Below, piece by piece: positions 42,529 to 50,468 of a stretch of 64,000 nt of DNA. The notes beneath the pieces were generated by a model that was not told the DNA's origin, searched no databases, and was given only the letters and a program-made list of their open reading frames with translations. The stretch is from Rhodothermus profundi (GTDB lineage: Bacteria; Bacteroidota; Rhodothermia; Rhodothermales; Rhodothermaceae), in assembly GCF_900142415.1 (NCBI RefSeq), contig NZ_FRAU01000005.1, positions 223,854 through 287,853 of the forward strand, read 5' to 3'. Position 1 is the stretch's first letter; each line of letters opens with the position of its first letter. The position numbers and the translations under genes are program-made.

Positions 42529-42942
42529 ATGTCCACCACCTACCGCCCTGCTTTCCTGGAGCTGTTTGCCCGGCGTTTTCATTGGGATGCCTGGGAGCAG
42601 ATAATCCGGCAACAGGGCTGGACGATCGACCGTCCGTACCGAAGTCGGCATCCCCTCTTTCCAGAAGTCATCTACCCGATCGACTATGGGTACATAAACG
42701 GCACGTGCAGCAGCGACGGAGAGCCCATTGATCTGTTTGTGGGACAGGGCCGTCGTGGTCTGGTAGGGGCGCTTCTGACCATTGATCGACGGCGACATAA
42801 GCGCGAAGTAAAACTGCTGTACAATTGCACGGCCGAAGAGGTGTACCTGGTGAATGGGTTTATCAACTTCGACCGGCGGTTTCTGGAAGGCTTTCTGGTG
42901 CTCCGCTATCCTATGTCGTTGCTGTGGAGCGACTCTGGGTGA
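42529..42942 (+). CDS. Inorganic pyrophosphatase-like protein
   Basis: 137 residues from the ATG at 42529; the frame is open 40 codons further up but that part covers the palindromes and is not family-like. It has HPLFPEVIYPIDYGYI and DGEPIDLFVG, the substrate and metal segments of soluble family I pyrophosphatases (core E..YP.DYG and D.D.D region), in a shorter chain than the usual 175. The DGD-type triad is not complete (DGEPID), so another phosphate ester may be the substrate. It overlaps speE tail to tail by 37 bp. Confidence 0.75.
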   Translation: MSTTYRPAFLELFARRFHWDAWEQIIRQQGWTIDRPYRSRHPLFPEVIYPIDYGYINGTCSSDGEPIDLFVGQGRRGLVGALLTIDRRRHKREVKLLYNCTAEEVYLVNGFINFDRRFLEGFLVLRYPMSLLWSDSG

Positions 42943-43835
42943 GCCGGGCGGCTACGAGCATCTGCAAACAGGCGCCGGACAAAGCTGGGCAGAGCAAACG
43001 CAGCCCGATGCAGCTCAACATTGTAGTAGCGCAGACGATTGGCGAAAGGCGCCAGGCGACGCGCAGCCTGCTCTGAATCGAAATCGTCTACGGGATGCAG
43101 CCGTTTGCTGGCCAGCATGAAGGACCAGAGTCCCATTGGATAGGTAGGAATATGGGCCAGATACATATGCACCTGAGAAAAAAGCCGTCCCAGCATGGCG
43201 TGGGCTGCCTGAATGGAAGCCTGAAACGTCTGATCGAACGGCGATTCACTCTGCGTAACCAGCATGCCGTCTTCGCGCAAGAGACGGGCACAGTCCCGGT
43301 AGAATGATTCGCCAAAAAGCCCTTCGGCAAACTTCACCGGGTCGGTAGAATCCACGATGATTAGATCGTACGTAGCAGGCGCTGCTTCTCGCACAAAGGC
43401 GGCCCCATCAGCCACGTGCAACCTGGCTCTTGGATCGTCAAAGGCCCGGCTGAGCTCCGGGAAACAGGTTCGAGCGGCCTCAATTACGACCTCATCAATT
43501 TCTACCAGATCTACCTGCTCGATTTCGGCATAGCGGAGCACTTCCCGTAGCGTGCCGCCGTCGCCCCCGCCCACGATGAGCACCCGCCTTGGATGGGGCA
43601 AAAGACACAGGGCCGGATGGCAGATCATTTCGTGATAGACAAATTCATCCCGCTCGGTGAGCATCACCAGCCCATCCAGCGTCAGCACCCGTCCAAAAGC
43701 GTCTGTCTGCAACACCTGCACCTGCTGGTAGGCACTCTGTCGGTTAAACAGAATGCGTTCAACGCCAAAGCTCAGTCCGGTTCGTCCCTGCCAGAACTCG
43801 GTGTACTGAAACTGATATTGTTTGGGTGCTGCCAT
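42906..43835 (-). CDS. speE: Spermidine synthase
   Basis: 309 residues. It transfers the aminopropyl group from decarboxylated SAM to putrescine. The N-terminal strand domain is followed by the Rossmann part with VGGGDGGTLREVL near 89, the acidic VEIDEVVIEA near 113, DGAAF near 143, and the catalytic DSTDP near 160. It is directly downstream of speD, the source of its substrate, with a hairpin between them that could set their ratio. Confidence 0.96.
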   Translation of the reverse strand: MAAPKQYQFQYTEFWQGRTGLSFGVERILFNRQSAYQQVQVLQTDAFGRVLTLDGLVMLTERDEFVYHEMICHPALCLLPHPRRVLIVGGGDGGTLREVLRYAEIEQVDLVEIDEVVIEAARTCFPELSRAFDDPRARLHVADGAAFVREAAPATYDLIIVDSTDPVKFAEGLFGESFYRDCARLLREDGMLVTQSESPFDQTFQASIQAAHAMLGRLFSQVHMYLAHIPTYPMGLWSFMLASKRLHPVDDFDSEQAARRLAPFANRLRYYNVELHRAAFALPSFVRRLFADARSRPAHPESLHSNDIG

Positions 43836-43842
43836 GATTACG

Positions 43843-43900
43843 GTTGATTAAAACAGAAGCGGCGTGGTGCCTCTTCTCCCTGGAAGCTACACCACGCCGC
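43843..43900 (-). terminator. Hairpin plus T-rich tail between speD and speE
   Basis: An 11-bp perfect stem (43859-43869 with 43890-43900) encloses a 20-base loop that itself can pair CTTC with GAAG. On the transcribed minus strand it is followed by TTCTGTTTT. It lies 30 bp past the speD stop and 24 bp before the speE ATG, so it looks like a partial terminator inside the operon. Confidence 0.65.
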
Positions 43901-43929
43901 GAGTACGGTTCATGGGATGCTGCGCGGAC

Positions 43930-44325
43930 TCAGGCGGTTGCCGCCTCTTCAAGCACGGGTTTGTGGGGCACGCGCTCAGGAAAGAGCCCTCGTTTGAGCT
44001 CCATGCTGGAAACGTTCCGTGCCCGGAACTGCTCCTCCAGGTACTGCTGAATGATCCAGGGGTCAATGGTATCGCCGCATGTAAAAATATCAACCGCGGC
44101 ATAGCCGTGCTCCGGCCAGGTGTGGATGGCTACATGCGACTCAGCAATAACCACGACGCCACTAACGCCGTGGGGACTGAAGGAGTGAAACGTGTCGGTA
44201 ATGACAGTGGCACGGGATCGACGCGCGCCCTCAATCAAAATTTCCCGAATCAGGGCCTCGTTGTTGAGCACCTCTCGGTCGCAGTCATAGAACTCGACCA
44301 AGATCTGCCTTCCGAGTGCTTGCAT
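43930..44325 (-). CDS. speD: S-adenosylmethionine decarboxylase proenzyme
   Basis: 131 residues, the short bacterial/archaeal SpeH type. It cleaves itself at Glu62-Ser63 in AESHVAIHTWPE, turning the Ser into the pyruvoyl cofactor; His68 and Cys83 (FTCGDT) complete the active site. It makes decarboxylated SAM for SpeE. GGAGGG lies 8 bases before the ATG. Its 5' side is a long gene-free stretch with nested inverted repeats (44340-44562). Confidence 0.96.
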   Translation of the reverse strand: MQALGRQILVEFYDCDREVLNNEALIREILIEGARRSRATVITDTFHSFSPHGVSGVVVIAESHVAIHTWPEHGYAAVDIFTCGDTIDPWIIQQYLEEQFRARNVSSMELKRGLFPERVPHKPVLEEAATA

Positions 44326-44351
44326 CGGCTACCCTCCTTTTGGTTTGCACC

Positions 44352-44513
44352 CCCCGTCTGCCACAAACGGGGAAACATTGTATGGTGAACAATTAATGCC
44401 TCCTGACGGAGGCACCCCATACAACCGCAGTCCTGGCGAGCGAAGGGTAGGAGGACGCCGGAAGACGTTGGCCACGCTACAGACGCGTCCTCTTTAGCTT
44501 ACGAACTCGCCAG
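44352..44513 (-). promoter_or_regulatory. Candidate structured RNA leader of speD-speE
   Basis: Reading in the speD direction: an 8-bp stem (44506-44513 with 44433-44440) encloses a second 8-bp stem (44485-44492 with 44451-44458); next a 6-bp stem (44417-44422 with 44380-44385) encloses a 7-bp stem with a GTCA loop (44408-44414 with 44397-44403); last a 6-bp hairpin (44367-44372 with 44352-44357) stands 26 bases before the ATG. All are perfect pairings. A further 7-bp stem (44525-44531 with 44555-44561) lies upstream. It does not fit the SAM-I, SAM-II, SAH, TPP, cobalamin or preQ1 consensus as I know them. Confidence 0.55.
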
Positions 44514-45066
44514 CCGCTAGCGCATCACGAGCACGCCCTGCCTGAGCAGAACGCCTCGTGAAAAGACGCATTCAAAGAACGCGGGCGTTGCGGTTCAGGA
44601 TCGTACCTGGTGGCAGCAGGCCCTTTCCTGAAGCAGGAACAACAGTAAAAACTAAGCAGCAGAACGATCTTTGTAAAACCCAGTCTTCCCCGACTTTATT
44701 TTTTCACAAACCCCCCGCGCCACTGGGCGGCCAATGAACGACCCCCCTATCACGGAGTTCCTTTTTGCTCCCCTTTAGCACCGCCCCACAAGGGGCCATT
44801 TAGCAATTTTTTACGATGCTGAACTCACAAATGATATGAAACGGCCGGAACCCTCTCGTCTGCTATGCGTTGCCCGCTTCAAACCGAAAGCAGGCGAAGT
44901 TACAGGCTCTCCTTTTCATCTGTTCGACTTAACCAGCTACCAGCCATGAAGCATCGGCCCACTCCAGTGTATCTGGCCTGGCAGCACGGCGGGCATTTCC
45001 AGACCACGGCCATGCTGCAGGTAGCGGGTCGATGTTGCTGTATGGGCTGATCGCCTCTCCACACTT

Positions 45067-45164
45067 CCGGTCTGTCTGATAATTCCCTTAGTCCTTGCTA
45101 TAGGCAGAAGGGGATAGTTGTATCCCGCTCAAAGTAAGCGGGACCCCTGATCCGTTCAGACCGG
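45067..45164 (+). promoter_or_regulatory. Candidate structured leader of the sulfate-assimilation operon
   Basis: An 8-bp closing stem CCGGTCTG (45067-45074) with CAGACCGG (45157-45164) encloses 82 bases. Inside, CCCTT (45085-45089) can pair with AAGGG (45108-45112). Then two hairpins exclude each other: GGGATA-gttg-TATCCC (45111-45126) and TCCCGCT-caaagta-AGCGGGA (45123-45143) share bases 45123-45126. It ends 86 bp before the reductase ATG. No known riboswitch consensus matched by eye. Confidence 0.5.
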
Positions 45165-45250
45165 CCGTCTCGAACAGGGTATCTGTTGCATCCCGGCATA
45201 CTGCGGGTTGTGTCCACTTTGTCCACCGTCCACCAACGCATTGCTGGCTT

Positions 45251-47182
45251 ATGTCTGCGCCTAAAACGTTCGTTCGCTACGGCCGCCGCACCCAGGAGCT
45301 CACCTGGGAACTGGTCCTCAAACGCAACAGCATTGAACGCTTAAAACAGGAGCGGCCCCCCCTGCGCGTCGTCGAGGAGCTTCCGGCGCTAATTGCGCGG
45401 GGCTACGAAGCCATTCCGGAAGAGGATATTGTGCGCCTGTACTGGTATGGCATCGCGCACGACAAGCCCAAGGTGGGCACCTTCATGGTGCGCGTCAAGG
45501 TGCCGGGGGGCCTGCTACAGCCCCATCAGCTCCGGGCCCTCGGCGAAATTGCTGGACGCTACGGGCGCGACTACGGCGAGCTGACCACGCGCCAGGGCAT
45601 CCAGCTTCACTGGGTAACCATGGATAAACTCCCCGAGGTGCTGGAAGCCATCGCGCAGGCTGGTCTGACCACGGTCGGCGCCGAAGGCGACACCGTCCGC
45701 AATATTACCAGTTGCCCGGTCAATGGAATCAATCCGGCCGAATTGTTTGACGTCCGGCCGGTCATCGAAGCAGCCGCCCGCTTTTTCTGGGGCAATCCGG
45801 ACTACTCCAACCTGCCGCGCAAACACAAATTCACGATTAGCAGTTGCCCCCATCAGTGCAACGCACCGGAAATCCACGATATCGCGCTGATCGGGGTTAT
45901 TAAGGACGGCCAACCGGGCTTTGCCGTCAAGGTGGGAGGGGGCCTGTCCGCTACACCCCGACTGGCCCGGGACCTGGGCGTTTTCGTGCCTGTCGATGAG
46001 GCCGTCGAAGTACTGGCCGCCATCACCGACGTCTGGCAGCACAACCTGCGCTACCGCCTGAGCCGGGCCAAGTCGCGCATCAAGTTTCTGGTAGACGACT
46101 ACGGCCCGGAAGGAGTGCGCCAGATGGTGGAAGAACGCCTGGGACGTAAGCTGGAAGACTTTCGCGCTCCCGACCCGCTGCCAGGTGGCAACCACCTGGG
46201 CGTCCATCGTCAGAAGCAGGACGGCTTTTACTACGCAGGATTTCCAGTACCTTCAGGACGGGTAACCGGTACCCAGCTCCGCCAGATTGCCGACATCCTG
46301 GAGAGCGTCGGAGGCGACATTCGCTTTACGCGCGAGCAGAACTTTATCCTGGGCAACCTCCCCGAGGAGCGCCTTGCCTGGGTGCTCGATCAGATGCGGG
46401 CCATCGGCTTTCCCATTGAACGTCATCGCCTCTACGGGACTTCAACCGCCTGCACCAGCCATCAATTCTGCAACTACTCTGTTGCCGAAACCAAAGAAAA
46501 ACTCGACGAAATCATTGAGGCCCTGGAGACGCGCTACGGTGACGAAGTGCAAGATCTGACGATTTATATGGACGGCTGCCCTCACGCCTGCGCCCACCAT
46601 TGGGTTGGCGACATCGGGCTGCAGGGCACGCGCACAGCCGGTCCAAACGGCACCAAGATCGAAGCCTATGACGTAACGCTCCGAGGAGGACTGGGCGTGC
46701 GCGCGGCCATTGGCCGTCCTATCCTGCGCCGCATTCCCGCCACCGAAATCAGTCAGGCTATTGTCCGCCTGGTAGGCGCCTGGCTGCAGGAACGCCGTCG
46801 CCGGGGCGCGCACTACACGTTTCAGGCCTTCTGTGAGGCGCACTCCAACGAAACCCTGCAGGCTATCGCCCTGGGTAAAATGACGGTTGAAGCGACAGAA
46901 GCGACCGATGCCGCCCGCATCCGCATTCCTGGTCCGCTTCTGGAGCTGACCGACGGTAGTGACGTGATTGAAGTCAACGCTCCTACCGTCCGCGCCGCTC
47001 TGGAACAGGCAGGCCAGCGCTACCCCAAACTCCAGGCCGCTGTGCTGACGCCGGACGGCCAGATCAATGAAGCCTTTACCCTCTACGTGAACGAAGAGGA
47101 CATCCAGGGCCTTCAGGGCCTCAATACCCCGCTCAAGCCGGGGGATGAATTGCTCATCCTTATGGCAATGTCCGGAGGTTAA
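45251..47182 (+). CDS. Ferredoxin-dependent sulfite reductase fused to a sulfur-carrier domain
   Basis: 643 residues. Residues 1-545 are a NirA-type reductase with siroheme and a [4Fe-4S] cluster held by Cys401, Cys407 (CTSHQFC), Cys443 and Cys447 (GCPHACAHH); it reduces sulfite to sulfide in assimilation. Nitrite reductase is the alternative, but cysH next door favours sulfite. From about 556 a separate domain begins that is like ThiS/MoaD/CysO: LYVNEEDIQGLQGLNTPL, then KPGDELLILMAMSGG at the very end. The terminal Gly-Gly is the part that is made into a thiocarboxylate in such carriers. First gene of the operon. Confidence 0.93.
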   Translation: MSAPKTFVRYGRRTQELTWELVLKRNSIERLKQERPPLRVVEELPALIARGYEAIPEEDIVRLYWYGIAHDKPKVGTFMVRVKVPGGLLQPHQLRALGEIAGRYGRDYGELTTRQGIQLHWVTMDKLPEVLEAIAQAGLTTVGAEGDTVRNITSCPVNGINPAELFDVRPVIEAAARFFWGNPDYSNLPRKHKFTISSCPHQCNAPEIHDIALIGVIKDGQPGFAVKVGGGLSATPRLARDLGVFVPVDEAVEVLAAITDVWQHNLRYRLSRAKSRIKFLVDDYGPEGVRQMVEERLGRKLEDFRAPDPLPGGNHLGVHRQKQDGFYYAGFPVPSGRVTGTQLRQIADILESVGGDIRFTREQNFILGNLPEERLAWVLDQMRAIGFPIERHRLYGTSTACTSHQFCNYSVAETKEKLDEIIEALETRYGDEVQDLTIYMDGCPHACAHHWVGDIGLQGTRTAGPNGTKIEAYDVTLRGGLGVRAAIGRPILRRIPATEISQAIVRLVGAWLQERRRRGAHYTFQAFCEAHSNETLQAIALGKMTVEATEATDAARIRIPGPLLELTDGSDVIEVNAPTVRAALEQAGQRYPKLQAAVLTPDGQINEAFTLYVNEEDIQGLQGLNTPLKPGDELLILMAMSGG

Positions 47183-47218
47183 GCGCGTCGTTCACCCACA
47201 AACAACCTGACCGGGACT

Positions 47219-48025
47219 ATGGCTCGCCAACCCCTGTTTGACGATCTGGAAATCGGCGAAATCGCCCTCCAGTTAGATGACCAGGAGCCCGAAGATGTGA
47301 TTGCCTGGGCGCTGGACACTTTTGACGAAGACCGCATCGCCATTGTCACGGCACTCCAGGCCGACGGCATGGTGATCCTGGACATGGCCTACCGGATGAA
47401 ACCCAACATCCGGGTAATGACGGTCGACACAGGGCGCTTGCCCCAGGCCACTTACACCTTCTATGATCAGGTGCGCGAACGCTATCCGGAAGCACGCTTC
47501 GAAGTGCTGTTTCCGGATTATCGGGAGGTGGAAGAAATGGTGCGCCGCCACGGCATCAACCTGTTCTACAAGTCGGTGCCGCTGCGCCTGCTCTGCTGCC
47601 ACGTACGGAAAGTGCGGCCCCTCATCCGGGCCCTGGGCCAGTTGGACGCCTGGTTCACGGGCCTGCGTCGTGACCAGTGGGCCTCACGCGCAGCCATCCG
47701 CAAAGTAGAAATCGACCACGACCACGATGGCGTGATCAAGATTAACCCCCTGGCCGACTGGACGAAAGAGGATGTGTGGGCGTACATCGAAGAATTTGAC
47801 GTGCCCACGCATCCGCTTTACGCCGAAGGCTACACCAGCATCGGCTGCGCTCCCTGCACCCGTCCGATTCAGCCGGGCGAAGATGACCGAGCAGGCCGCT
47901 GGTGGTGGGAAACCAATGCGCCTAAGGAATGCGGCATCCACTGCCCCATCGAAACCGGCGGCTTTGAACACGAAATGGAAGCCATTGTAGGCCACGGATC
48001 CCCCGAAAACGGACCGGTTCACTAA
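47219..48025 (+). CDS. cysH: Adenylyl-sulfate / phosphoadenylyl-sulfate reductase
   Basis: 268 residues. It reduces activated sulfate to sulfite, the substrate of the preceding enzyme. The N-terminal domain is the usual PP-loop fold (VTALQADGMVILDM, VDTGRLPQATY). The iron-sulfur type is shown by the Cys pairs CCHVRKV near 122 and GCAPCTRP near 208, with the catalytic Cys in KECGIH near the C-terminus; this Cys set goes with thioredoxin-dependent use of adenylyl sulfate. 36 bp after the sulfite reductase. Confidence 0.94.
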   Translation: MARQPLFDDLEIGEIALQLDDQEPEDVIAWALDTFDEDRIAIVTALQADGMVILDMAYRMKPNIRVMTVDTGRLPQATYTFYDQVRERYPEARFEVLFPDYREVEEMVRRHGINLFYKSVPLRLLCCHVRKVRPLIRALGQLDAWFTGLRRDQWASRAAIRKVEIDHDHDGVIKINPLADWTKEDVWAYIEEFDVPTHPLYAEGYTSIGCAPCTRPIQPGEDDRAGRWWWETNAPKECGIHCPIETGGFEHEMEAIVGHGSPENGPVH

Positions 48026-48040
48026 AAACCCCAATCCAGG

Positions 48041-48496
48041 ATGCCGCTAACCATTCCTGAAGCAGCGCGAGAGCCGCTGGTGCAGGAGCTGACGCGTTTT
48101 GCAGCTTCCATGCCGGACCCCGAAACGCGCGCCCTGTACCAGCGGCTCCTGGAAGCTGCTGCGGCTGGCGAAATCGACGAGACGTTAGACGAAGCGCTGG
48201 GACGCTTCCTGGAAGTGGCCCTCCAGACCGGCCGCATTCGGCACCAGCATGGCCCCCACGAAGAGAAGATGCTGCGGGCGCTGTTTCATCAGACGCAACG
48301 CGGCCGCCAGATTCTAAGCGCCGTCCAGCAGGCAAACCAGGCGCTTCGCGCGCTGGAAGGCCACACGTTGCGTGAACTGACCTTCACGCCGCAAAATCCC
48401 GGGACCTATCGCCTGACGCTCGCTACCGACCAGGTGCGTCTGACGCTAGAAATCAGCGCCCAGGGAGTCTGGGTCGAAAACCTCACGGTAGGCTGA
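48041..48496 (+). CDS. Unknown protein in the sulfate-assimilation operon
   Basis: 151 residues, not recognised. The first 110 are alpha-helical and acidic (EAAREPLVQELTRFAASMPDPETRALYQRLLEA, in part), the last 40 form a small beta section (LTFTPQNPGTYRLTLATDQVRLTLEI). No signal peptide, membrane helix or Cys. It lies 15 bp after cysH and its last base is the first of the next ATG, so it is certainly translated with the operon. Confidence 0.8.
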   Translation: MPLTIPEAAREPLVQELTRFAASMPDPETRALYQRLLEAAAAGEIDETLDEALGRFLEVALQTGRIRHQHGPHEEKMLRALFHQTQRGRQILSAVQQANQALRALEGHTLRELTFTPQNPGTYRLTLATDQVRLTLEISAQGVWVENLTVG

Positions 48497-49539
48497 TGAT
48501 GAACGCTTTTATCCCTTACGTGCAGGCAGTCGGTCGCGGCGAAAAGCTCAAGCGTGACCTGACGCGCGAAGAGGCCCGCGATGCTATGCACCTGATCCTG
48601 GACCGAACTGCTACGCCCGCCCAGATCGGTGCATTTCTGGTTACGCAGCGCGTAAAGGGCGAGACATCGGACGAAATCGTGGGCTTTGTCGAAGCAGCCC
48701 GAACGTTCTGCCACCGCATACAGCCGCGCGTTGCGCGCCTGCTGGACCTGGGCGTGCCCTACGACGGCAAAGCACGCACGCCCCAACTGGCCCCGGCCAT
48801 TGCCCTGATGGTGGCCGCGGCTGGCCAGCCTGTTGTGCTACACGGCGCACCCGACATTCCAACCAAGCAGGGTGTTACGCCAGCCGATGTGATCCAGGCA
48901 CTGGGAATCTCCGTCGATCAACCACCAGACACCGTCGCCCGCCAGATCGAAACCCTGGGAATTGGCTACCTGCATGCCCCCCGCTTCGCGCCAGCCTGGC
49001 ATGCCCTGACCCCCATCCGCCAGCAGTTTGGCCTGCGCACCGCCCTCAACACCGTGGAAAAACTGCTCAATCCGGCCCTTGCTTCCTGCAGCGTGGCCGG
49101 GTTCTTTCACCGGAATTATCTGCTCCGAATGCGTCCGGCCGTCCGGCAGCTTTTCCCCCAGGGCTGGCTCGCGCAGGGAATCGAAGGCTCCATTGAATGC
49201 CGCGCTGGACGCACCACCCGGTTGTATCCGGCCGATGAGACCGCCGCACCGCTTATCGTCGAAGCGGCCGCGCTTGGCTTTCCGGAACCAGACAACTCCG
49301 AGGTGCCGGCCGATCCGACACTCCACGCCGAAATAACCCGGCACATTCTGAGCAACCAGGCCATTCCCGCCCGGGATACCGCGCTCCTAACAGCCGGCGT
49401 ATTGCTTCACCTGAGCGGCCACGCCGACAGCCTGACGGTCGGAATCGAACAGGCCCGCGACGCGCTTGCCAGCGGAAAAGCTTTCCGCCTGCTTCGCTAC
49501 TGGGAAGAGTGGACGCAAGCAGCACGGGCGGCCGGCTAA
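48496..49539 (+). CDS. TrpD2/YbiB-like member of the anthranilate phosphoribosyltransferase family
   Basis: 347 residues. The fold is that of TrpD: N-terminal helices (LTREEARDAMHLIL), then the phosphoribosyl part. The TrpD signatures are altered: GTGGD, which binds PRPP, is replaced by LDLGVPYDGK, and KHGN by LHGAPDIPTKQG. That fits the TrpD2/YbiB branch, which binds nucleic acid and lacks anthranilate transferase activity. It ends the sulfate operon. A role in sulfur metabolism is not known for this branch; the link is by position. Confidence 0.78.
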   Translation: MMNAFIPYVQAVGRGEKLKRDLTREEARDAMHLILDRTATPAQIGAFLVTQRVKGETSDEIVGFVEAARTFCHRIQPRVARLLDLGVPYDGKARTPQLAPAIALMVAAAGQPVVLHGAPDIPTKQGVTPADVIQALGISVDQPPDTVARQIETLGIGYLHAPRFAPAWHALTPIRQQFGLRTALNTVEKLLNPALASCSVAGFFHRNYLLRMRPAVRQLFPQGWLAQGIEGSIECRAGRTTRLYPADETAAPLIVEAAALGFPEPDNSEVPADPTLHAEITRHILSNQAIPARDTALLTAGVLLHLSGHADSLTVGIEQARDALASGKAFRLLRYWEEWTQAARAAG

Positions 49540-49545
49540 CGCCCC

Positions 49546-50106
49546 CTACCCGGCCTGCTGTTCGGCCACTACCTGCCGGCAGAAAGATAACACTAACCGC
49601 ACGTGCGCGTGCAACATAGGAACCAGTTCAAGCCGGTCCATACGTTCCTGGGGTAACTCTGGAAGTCCGGGCGGACTGATACGCCCCATCCAGAGCCCCA
49701 TCTTGTCGCGCAACAGGCGCTCTCCGGGAAACTGGCCAGCCGGCAGATGCGCTTCGTAGAACGTCTGCTTGCGCTGCAACCGGCCGTACACCTCGCGCCC
49801 GATCTCCTCCAGTACGTGCTGATCGGTCTGATGGAGCAACCAACTCCCCAGCAAATAATCCCGATAGGTAAAAGGCAGTGCCTGCAAAGCTGACCCCACC
49901 GCCTGCTTTAGTGCCGGTTGCTCTCGAAGCCCTGCTTCAGCCGCCCGCGCCGTCGCCACCGCCACCAGACAGAGCGTCTCTTCAGTTACCAGCTCAGGAT
50001 CTGCCATATCCATCGCGTCAAGCACGCGTCCAATCAGTTCTTGCGTGGTGTGCAGCGTGCCTACCGTACCAAACGCAGCAATCCGGGCGGCCTGTGCTTC
50101 CAGCAT
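49546..50106 (-). CDS. Unknown helical protein
   Basis: 186 residues from the ATG at 50106 (MLEAQAARIAAFGTVGTLHTTQELIGRVLDAM, in part); 25 codons upstream are open but lack character. It is mostly alpha-helical and Leu/Ala/Glu-rich, with a VATARAAEAGL segment near 62. No signal, membrane helix or metal motif, and no family recognised. It is convergent with the TrpD2-like gene (6 bp gap) and divergent from the exopolysaccharide operon. Confidence 0.7.
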   Translation of the reverse strand: MLEAQAARIAAFGTVGTLHTTQELIGRVLDAMDMADPELVTEETLCLVAVATARAAEAGLREQPALKQAVGSALQALPFTYRDYLLGSWLLHQTDQHVLEEIGREVYGRLQRKQTFYEAHLPAGQFPGERLLRDKMGLWMGRISPPGLPELPQERMDRLELVPMLHAHVRLVLSFCRQVVAEQQAG

Positions 50107-50468
50107 GATGCCACGTGTTCTAGTGACGGCTGCTACAGAAGGTCCGGGCCTTCGCGCGTAAGCAAACGACTCGCCACGCACTACGATGCGTTTGCGCGCC
50201 GTTTCCTCTACTGGCTGTCCGCACCTTCAGAGGCTGTTCTCAAGCGCACCGATCCTCAGCGACCCTGTTACGCACGCGTCTCCGAAACGGTCGCCCTTCG
50301 ACGCACAACCATTTGGCCGGTACGCCTCATGTCTCTTCTATCAGAGGCTCTGCACTGGCCAGTTGCCATTACATGCCTGGCGGATCGAAAGGGTCCAGGC
50401 GCCTTCCTTTAAACGGCATGCGTTTTGATCCTCCCTATCATTGCTTTCTGCAACAGCCTGCCTCGTGG
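50107..50468. other. Divergent intergenic region before the exopolysaccharide operon
   Basis: 362 bp. No convincing gene. The regulator frame is open through part of it (from 50313), but that translation is low in family similarity. I see no c-di-GMP riboswitch pattern and no strong hairpin. Promoters for both sides should lie here. Confidence 0.5.

Larger units (their letters stand above)
44326..45250. other. 925-bp gene-free region between the divergent speD and sulfite reductase genes
   Basis: No frame in it has coding character. The part next to speD (44340-44562) holds four inverted-repeat systems on the speD side. A small hairpin TTCCTG-aag-CAGGAA lies at 44625-44639. The middle (44640-44830) is A+T-richer, with runs of T and C, and probably contains promoters. 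The part next to the sulfite reductase (45067-45164) holds a second paired structure. Confidence 0.7.

Noticed and set aside
45067-45164. TPP riboswitch, suggested by a CCTGATCCG stretch at 45146
   Set aside because: The TGAGA element and the rest of the TPP core are missing, and the order of elements is wrong.
50313-50468. Longer N-terminus of the receiver-GGDEF-receiver protein
   Set aside because: The added residues have no domain character and a closer ATG is available; the choice remains uncertain.
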